Source of the DNA: Eopsaltria australis
Taxonomy: Eukaryota > Chordata > Aves > Passeriformes > Petroicidae
NCBI GenBank assembly: GCA_034509425.1
Contig: JAVTVJ010000072.1
Location: 6,786,501 to 6,850,500 of the forward strand
Direction of reading: 5' to 3'
DNA: 64,000 bases
The notes under the pieces are model-generated. The model did no database searches. It had not been told where the DNA came from and saw only the letters and a list, made by a program, of their open reading frames with translations. A program made the position numbers and the translations under genes. Shown in pieces: positions 58,001-64,000 of the stretch (its first letter is position 1; every line of letters begins with the position of its first letter).

Positions 58001-61000
58001 AACCTGGCTGGTCAAGGGGCAAAGCCATAAGGTGCAGGCAAGAGCTTGGTTGAGCCAGGAAGAACACACCTCAAACAACCTGCATCAGCATGGGGTGCCC
58101 TCCTAGGGACACCCCCTCTAAGGTCACAAAGGTGGGGGGGTTGTAGGGGCCATATGGGCTTGGTTCTTCTCTCCAGATTTCTCTGTTGAGTGCCATACTG
58201 CCAGCTGGGCTTGGCTCTGGGTACCAGGGATGCAGCAGGACTTGGCATATGGAGCTGGAACCCATCCTGGTAGGTCACTGTGTCATTTGTCTGACTCCTC
58301 CAAGGCAAACTGAAAACCCAGGCCACTGCAGATACTGCAGCAGCACTTTCAGGGCACTTGTGACCTAGCATATGACAGGCATGCAATCCATGCCCATGTC
58401 CAACTCAGGCCACTACAGGGGGGTTCTTTCCCATAGCAGATGTGCTTGGCAGTCTCCTGTTCACCACTGCTGACTGCAAGGATGCTGGACTCAATAGGTA
58501 TGCAGGCTGTCTTTTCATCTTTGGAGCAGCAGAGTTGGGCAACAGAGTTGGTACCCACGGAGGGTGTCCCGTGTCTCCCTTCCTCCTTGTCTCAGTTTTG
58601 CCCATGCCAACCTTCTCTTTCGTGCCTACGTGAACCTGGTGAGCTCAGCTAGAAGTCACTCTGACTGAGCTTGGGCAGCACCAGAAGCTGCCTTTGGCTT
58701 ATTGTCTCAGGGATTTTCCTCTCCCCATCTCCAGTTTCAAGATTAAAGAGGCAACTTGGCCAGTGAGTTCCTCTGAGCCCCTAATGAGTGACCTCCGTAG
58801 GACCTTTCCCTTCCGAAGGCTCTGATGGAGCAGGGTTGTATCAGCTCCACAGGTATTGCCCCTCCAGGAAGATCCCATCTAACTCCATTTTTTGGCTACA
58901 TCTGGAAGCCTTCTGACTTCCTCTGGACTACCCCATCCACACTCAGCAAGGAGCTGGAAGGGGACCCTCCATAGGACAGGGAGGTTTCAGCCTTGCTGCG
59001 TTGTCCTTGCCCATGTCACATCTGATTCCTGGGTCACACCACCCCAGCCACATCCACAGGAAAGAAGGGGCACAGCTATCTCAGGGTGCTCCCCACAACT
59101 GCACAGTTCTGAAATTGCTCCTGGAAGCATTTCCGTGCTGGCTGGGAGTGCTGACTCCACGGCTGCAGTGGGGTCTCTCTTCAGGGACCAAGCTGAAGAG
59201 GTGATGAGGGTGCTGCGGTGCAGAGGAGCCCATCGCATCTGGAGAGAAGGAGGTGGCTGTCTGCAGGCCCCCATCCCTCCAGGTACGAGCCAGCCCTCCC
59301 CAGAGGAATGCTCCAGCACAGCCGCAGCTGCAGGGAGGGGAGGCGCTTGCCAGGCGCCGTGGCACGAAGGCATGATAGGGCACGCTCCGCCGGACCATGA
59401 ATACCTGTCCCAGACACTTAGAGGCACCCAAGGCGTGTACGGGTGGCGCAGGAGCTCACACCCCGTCAAGCCCGGGCGGTGGTGCTCCACCAGGAGAGGA
59501 GGCTCTTTCCAGTTCGCCCTCCCACTCTCGCTGGTGAACGGCAGGCTCCCTCTCGGCAGCAGCCCGCTTCCCCATCACACTCTGCACGTAGCGCACGGGT
59601 CTGCGGGGGGGAACGAGGGAGGAAGAATGCCCTTTTCTCCCTGGCATAGGGGGTGCAAGGGGTCTGGCCTGAGGCGTGGAGTGGGTTGGGTGGTCTTACT
59701 GAGTCCCTCCAGCCTTAGCATCACTGCTTGAATTGATTGCCAAGGGCGTTGCTGAGCAAGGATCAGAAATGAGGAGATGTGCAACATAGTGAAAGAATAA
59801 AGAGAACCACAGGTAGTGGTGCCTGGTGACCTGCTCTCATTTGCTGCTTGCATGGGCATGGATTGCATGCCTGTCACATGCACGGGGACACATCCATGTG
59901 AGCCTCAGCAGTACTGCTCACACACAGCTGCACCTCTGCTGCTGCTGCTGCTGCAGGATCCTATTGCTTGGGACAGGCTGCACCCCTCTGCCACACCACT
60001 GGTCACACTCCCTGCACCAGACCAGGAGCATGTGTCATCCCAAGAGGCCCCCAGATTCTGTGCTTGATTGTGCTGTCAGCCCAAGTACTGATGCACATGT
60101 CCCTGGGGGCATCCGAGAGGGCTGGATCCAAGTAAAGAATGAGGAAAAAGCTGAAGCCAAAATCTCCAGCTGTTTGCAACAGTTGCCTAAAAATAAGGAT
60201 GTACCACACCATGACATTGCCAGTGCAGATTCTCTGTCATGAGCAGCTGGGGTAGATACCTGCTGGAGGAAGAGGCTTTTGCTGAGTAAAACTGGGCTGG
60301 TATTGGTAGCCCTGTGCTGGCTAAAGGTGTGCTTCAAACCTTCTGGGAGCCAAGGGTTGGGAGCTCAATTTCTGTATATTTGGGCTAGCAAGAAGGCACC
60401 AGAATGCTGAAACACTTTTAGCTAGGACCGAGGAGTCTGCAGTGCTGGAGGAGTTTGAGTCAGGTGAGCTGATAATGTTTGGGGACTCTTGTCCTCAGAA
60501 GGTGGAGGCTTCGACAGGCAAAATCAGAAGATTTCTGCCATATTCCTCCAGATGTAGAACCCACAGCAAGCCTGAAGTGGCTGTGAAGTGGAAGGCAGCA
60601 GCACTGCCATTGCCCCCCACATCCCTCTACCTGCACACTCTGCCTGCCCAGCCTTACAAGGAGAAGTAATCTGTGCTATCATGATGTGTCATGCTCACTG
60701 TTCACGGGATGGAATGTCCTGGATTGTCTTTGGTGTGGCTTCCTGATGAAACCACTCCTGCAAGGTCCCTGGGCAGCAGCCCTGGATGCAGGGCAGATAT
60801 CCCAGAGCTGCAGGGGCTCCCCTTCGGGTGGTGTTGGCTGAGCCGAAAGAGGAACCTGACAGCAATGGGAAACCTGGGATGTGCTGGATGGTAAGCAGTT
60901 TTTCCCTGGAAACACTTAGCATGCAGTAGGTTAGCCCTGCAACCTGCCTGCAAGATGCATGCTGTCAGCTATGGTGCCAACACACAAGAACTTCTATGGA

Positions 61001-61629
61001 TAACACAGCAGGAAAGAGCCAGGCTGGGAATAGGACCTAGAAATCTTGTTCCTGTGCCACTTCCATGCCACATGTCACCCAGACTGAGAGGGAGCATGGT
61101 CCTTGTGCAGTCTCTGTAGCCTGGTGCTGCTACTGTAGGAGATGCCTTGAAGAGACATCCCTGGAGGCATTTTGGGATGTGAATCCCACATGGCAGGTGT
61201 GCCCTGCAGTGAAGCATAATTCTAAATCAAGGCCGAACTGGGCAGGGGTGTGAGGCACTTCCGTTGCTTGAGTTGGGGACCAGCTCACGCATAATTCAGA
61301 GGTTGCTCAAGCTGTGAGCAGAGCTGCAGACTCAATTGGTCCTGTGGTTCTAGGAGCCTCCTGACTCCCCATTCCTGTCACAGGCTTCCTGTTGCTGCAG
61401 TCCCAGTGATTTAGGATTTGGGGATGCAACTCCATCACTGCACTTCTGGGGAGATGTCTTTTTCCACCAGGCTCCTTTTTCCCCTAAGCCACTGCAAAGC
61501 CTGGGTCTGGCCTGACCCCATGCTCAGCGGGGACCACAGCATCCCTCAGCCAGGCAGCCAGACTCAGTGGGAGCTGGCACTCCAGCTGCCAGCAGAGTGG
61601 CTCTGCCTTGCCAGCTGCCCCACATTGGG
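55011..61629. other. spacer downstream of WNT10A, part 2
   Basis: Unique GC-rich sequence. A purine-rich tract lies at 57530-57670. No exon with a known domain is found; the next gene I would expect on the mammalian map (CDK5R2) is not reached. Confidence 0.5.
56850..56905 (-). repeat. possible tRNA-derived SINE remnant
   Basis: Read on the minus strand, AAGTGGTCTAAGGGTTAGAG resembles a tRNA A-box half. It is preceded on the plus strand by a 14-base direct repeat (CTCTGGACTAGAGG-like). No B box follows, so it is at most a decayed fragment. Confidence 0.25.
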
Positions 61630-61900
61630 GCTCCAAATAAACAAACAAACACCCCAGAACCAAGCCCCAGCAACTCATCCCCTCCTAACGATGTAATTAC
61701 AGTGAAGCAGCTGGTGAGCGGCACTTGAAACCTGGCATGTAAACATGGCTTTCTCTTCCACCGCTCAGGCAAAAGCAACCTCCTTCAAGGGGAGCAGTAA
61801 TTTCAGGAGAGGGGTCCACGTTTTTGTGGTGAGGGTTGTGGCCAGACACTTTCATCTCAGCCTTTTGATGCAGAGCGGGAATAATAGATGGCAGACATCA
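61630..61900. promoter_or_regulatory. candidate conserved block downstream of WNT10A
   Basis: A lower-GC block with aataaacaaacaaacaccc, acgatgtaattacagtgaag, gtaatttcagg and gggaataatagatgg contains several homeodomain-type cores. Non-coding; regulatory role is inferred only from texture. Confidence 0.3.
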
Positions 61901-64000
61901 ACACCCCACCTTGCTGTGCTTCCTGCTCTGGGCCATTTTCCACCTCCCGGTGGGTATCTGAGTCTTCTTGCCTTTTCCAGCCCCTGGGACAGCTGCTGGC
62001 TTCCTCTCCTTTGCCAGGATGGATAAGGGTACAGAGAATCTCAAAAAGTCAGGCCAGAGCAATCCAGGAGATAAAAGAGCCATCTCATGCCCAGAAGGGC
62101 TGGCAGAGAGAGGCACAAGGGGATGGCAGGACCACATCATCACCCTGGGCCACATCAGCACCCATCTCACTCTCTCACACCACCATTTCCAGGCTTGTGT
62201 CTGCTCCAGAGCCAATGGACTAAGTGTGTGCACTTGGACACCTTAGTGATGGGCACCATTTGAGACCAGTCAGGGAGGTGAGGCTGCCTGAGATCACCAG
62301 AAGATCCCTGGCAATGTCATCTCTTGCAGAGTAAGCCCAGACCATCACATGAGGGATGTACCACTCTGTGCACAAGGATGTTACATCATTGCAGTGTTCC
62401 CCGGTCCTGTCCCCTACTCCAGTCTCTCAGCCCTACCCAGAGGTGCCTTGGGTACCACTGGAGAGAAGGGGAGGTGTGTGGGAAGCAGAGGGCAGGGGCT
62501 GAGGAGGCTGCATGGGTGAAAGAGGATTGCGAGAAGAGATGGAATGAAGGAGGATTGTCCCAGTTGGAAGAGATGGGTGCAGAAGACCATTGCTCCCTGC
62601 CCTACCCCCAGCCCCTCCAGTGCTCCCCAGCACACAGCCCCGAGCACGATGCTCACGATTGGGCCCCTCTGCCCAGGTGCTGGCTCACCATCACCGTGCT
62701 CCTTGCTGCTCACCCTGCCTGGTGTCACCAGAAGCCTCCCATGCCGAGCCCGGCACAGCTGGGTCCCTCTGGGGAAGGAGGTGGCGTGTGTCCTGCCAGC
62801 ATGGGGAGGAGTGCCACTCTCCCATGGTGACAGTACAGCGTCCATACAGCGAGAGGGAGGGACAGGACAGCCCACACTGCCACACCCTACGGCAATGCCA
62901 GGCTGAGCCCTGGTAAGTCCAGTACTGTGGCATGCCAGCTGGGCATGGCTGTCCCAAGACATGCAGTGGCAATGCTTTGAGAGACACTTGGCTTTGTGGG
63001 AGTGATTCCTGCTGGCCATAACACCCAGATATCATGTGCTGAGCTGTGCATGCTGGCAGCAAGGGAACAGAGCTGGACATGTGGCTGGTGGCTCCCAGGT
63101 ACCTCAGGTTGACTCTCTGCACAGCCTCTGCACTGTTAGCCAAGGGCAGGCACACTGTGGGTGGGTCAGACTATCTCAGCATACTCTGCAAGAGTGCTGA
63201 GTTGTGTTGGGACTGATACTCGAAGTATCGGCCACAACATGCTGCCTTGTGCCCTGCTGGCTTGATGCTCTTCTACAACCAGAGCCCCAGGGTGTTAAAT
63301 CCACTCCCCCGGGCCACTTCCAGCTCAGGTAAATGCACCTGCCAGAACCCCCTTCCCTGCAATTCGAGGGCAGGACACCATCTTTCACCTGCTGGGGCAC
63401 AGAAGGGATGCTGTTGCCTTCTGAGAATGCCCAGCAGATGCCCAGGATCCCCCCTGGCAGGCCCAGGGTTGGTGCTGGCTGCCACAGTGCCAGGTGCTGC
63501 ACAGAAGATGTGCATGGTCCAACTCCCCACTGACGTAACTCCTGGGAGGCAGACAGGAGTTGCCAGTGGGGAATTGGCCCGCATTTCTTAGAGCACTTGG
63601 GGAGCTGTGTGGAGAGGAGGTAATTGTTAAATGTGGGCTGAGATAGGCTGAGCAGGGAGGGCAGGAGGCCAGGGAGGTGGCAGACACCTCACCAGGGCTG
63701 GCTTGGTTTATACAAGTTGAGCTTTGTTCTGCATCTCCCCAGGGTTTCATGGCTGGGAGGTACCATCCTGTGCTGCTTGGATGACAGGGAGCCAGGTGGC
63801 TACTTTGTGGAACCTTGCAAAGCCTTCCCCATCAGCCATTCCTCAGCAGGACGAAGCACTGAAGGGAGGGAGCCATGGCAGGGCTGCCTCAATTCTATCC
63901 CAAATGCTGGTGTCAAATCCCTGTGGAACAATGGCCTCAAAAACCCTTGGGGGAGCAGCACAGGGTGCAGGTGGTTCTTATCTGAACCAAGAGATGGTGA
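61901..64000. other. right-hand spacer
   Basis: Nothing recognised: no exon with known domain, no RNA gene, no transposon. Confidence 0.5.

Noticed and set aside
1..64000. CRISPR arrays, operons, prophage or other prokaryotic systems
   Set aside because: The window is vertebrate nuclear DNA with spliced genes; no direct-repeat/spacer structure or bacterial gene was seen.

Overview
The window reads as nuclear DNA of a bird. The interspersed repeats I recognise are avian/reptilian CR1 LINE fragments, the rest is compact and GC-rich with simple repeats, and the genes are vertebrate multi-exon genes whose exons join in phase across GT...AG boundaries. Species cannot be told from sequence alone; much of the gene identification rests on remembered vertebrate family sequences.

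Layout. (1) 62-2984, minus strand: the first three coding exons of CYP27A1 (mitochondrial sterol 27-hydroxylase); the rest lies beyond the left edge. Its CpG-rich promoter is at about 2690-3180. (2) 2985-12060: non-coding spacer with a degenerate minisatellite, an antisense CR1 fragment, three (ATCC)n arrays and two conserved-looking blocks. (3) 12061-24394, plus strand: WNT6, four coding exons, 353 aa, with an 8.1 kb first intron and a polyadenylation signal at 24607. (4) 24613-35038: WNT6-WNT10A spacer with a G-quadruplex-prone (TGGGA)n array, a CR1 3' end, an AT-rich island, a long CA-rich degenerate minisatellite and the WNT10A CpG island. (5) 35039-51574, plus strand: WNT10A, four coding exons, 388 aa, polyadenylation signal at 52220. 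A complete valine tRNA gene with the unusual anticodon GAC sits inside intron 3 (48581-48653). (6) 52246-64000: non-coding spacer downstream of WNT10A with one small membrane-protein-like reading frame on the minus strand and a few conserved-looking blocks.

How the genes work together. WNT6 and WNT10A form the ancient tandem Wnt pair, both secreted palmitoleoylated glycoproteins acting through Frizzled/LRP receptors, and probably share distal enhancers. CYP27A1 starts bile-acid side-chain oxidation and has no functional link to the Wnt genes beyond adjacency; here it is divergent from WNT6.

I did not find a new multi-gene system. The most unusual items are the tRNA-Val(GAC) gene, the small membrane-protein-like frame near 54.8 kb, the G4-prone array, and several candidate regulatory blocks around the Wnt pair.
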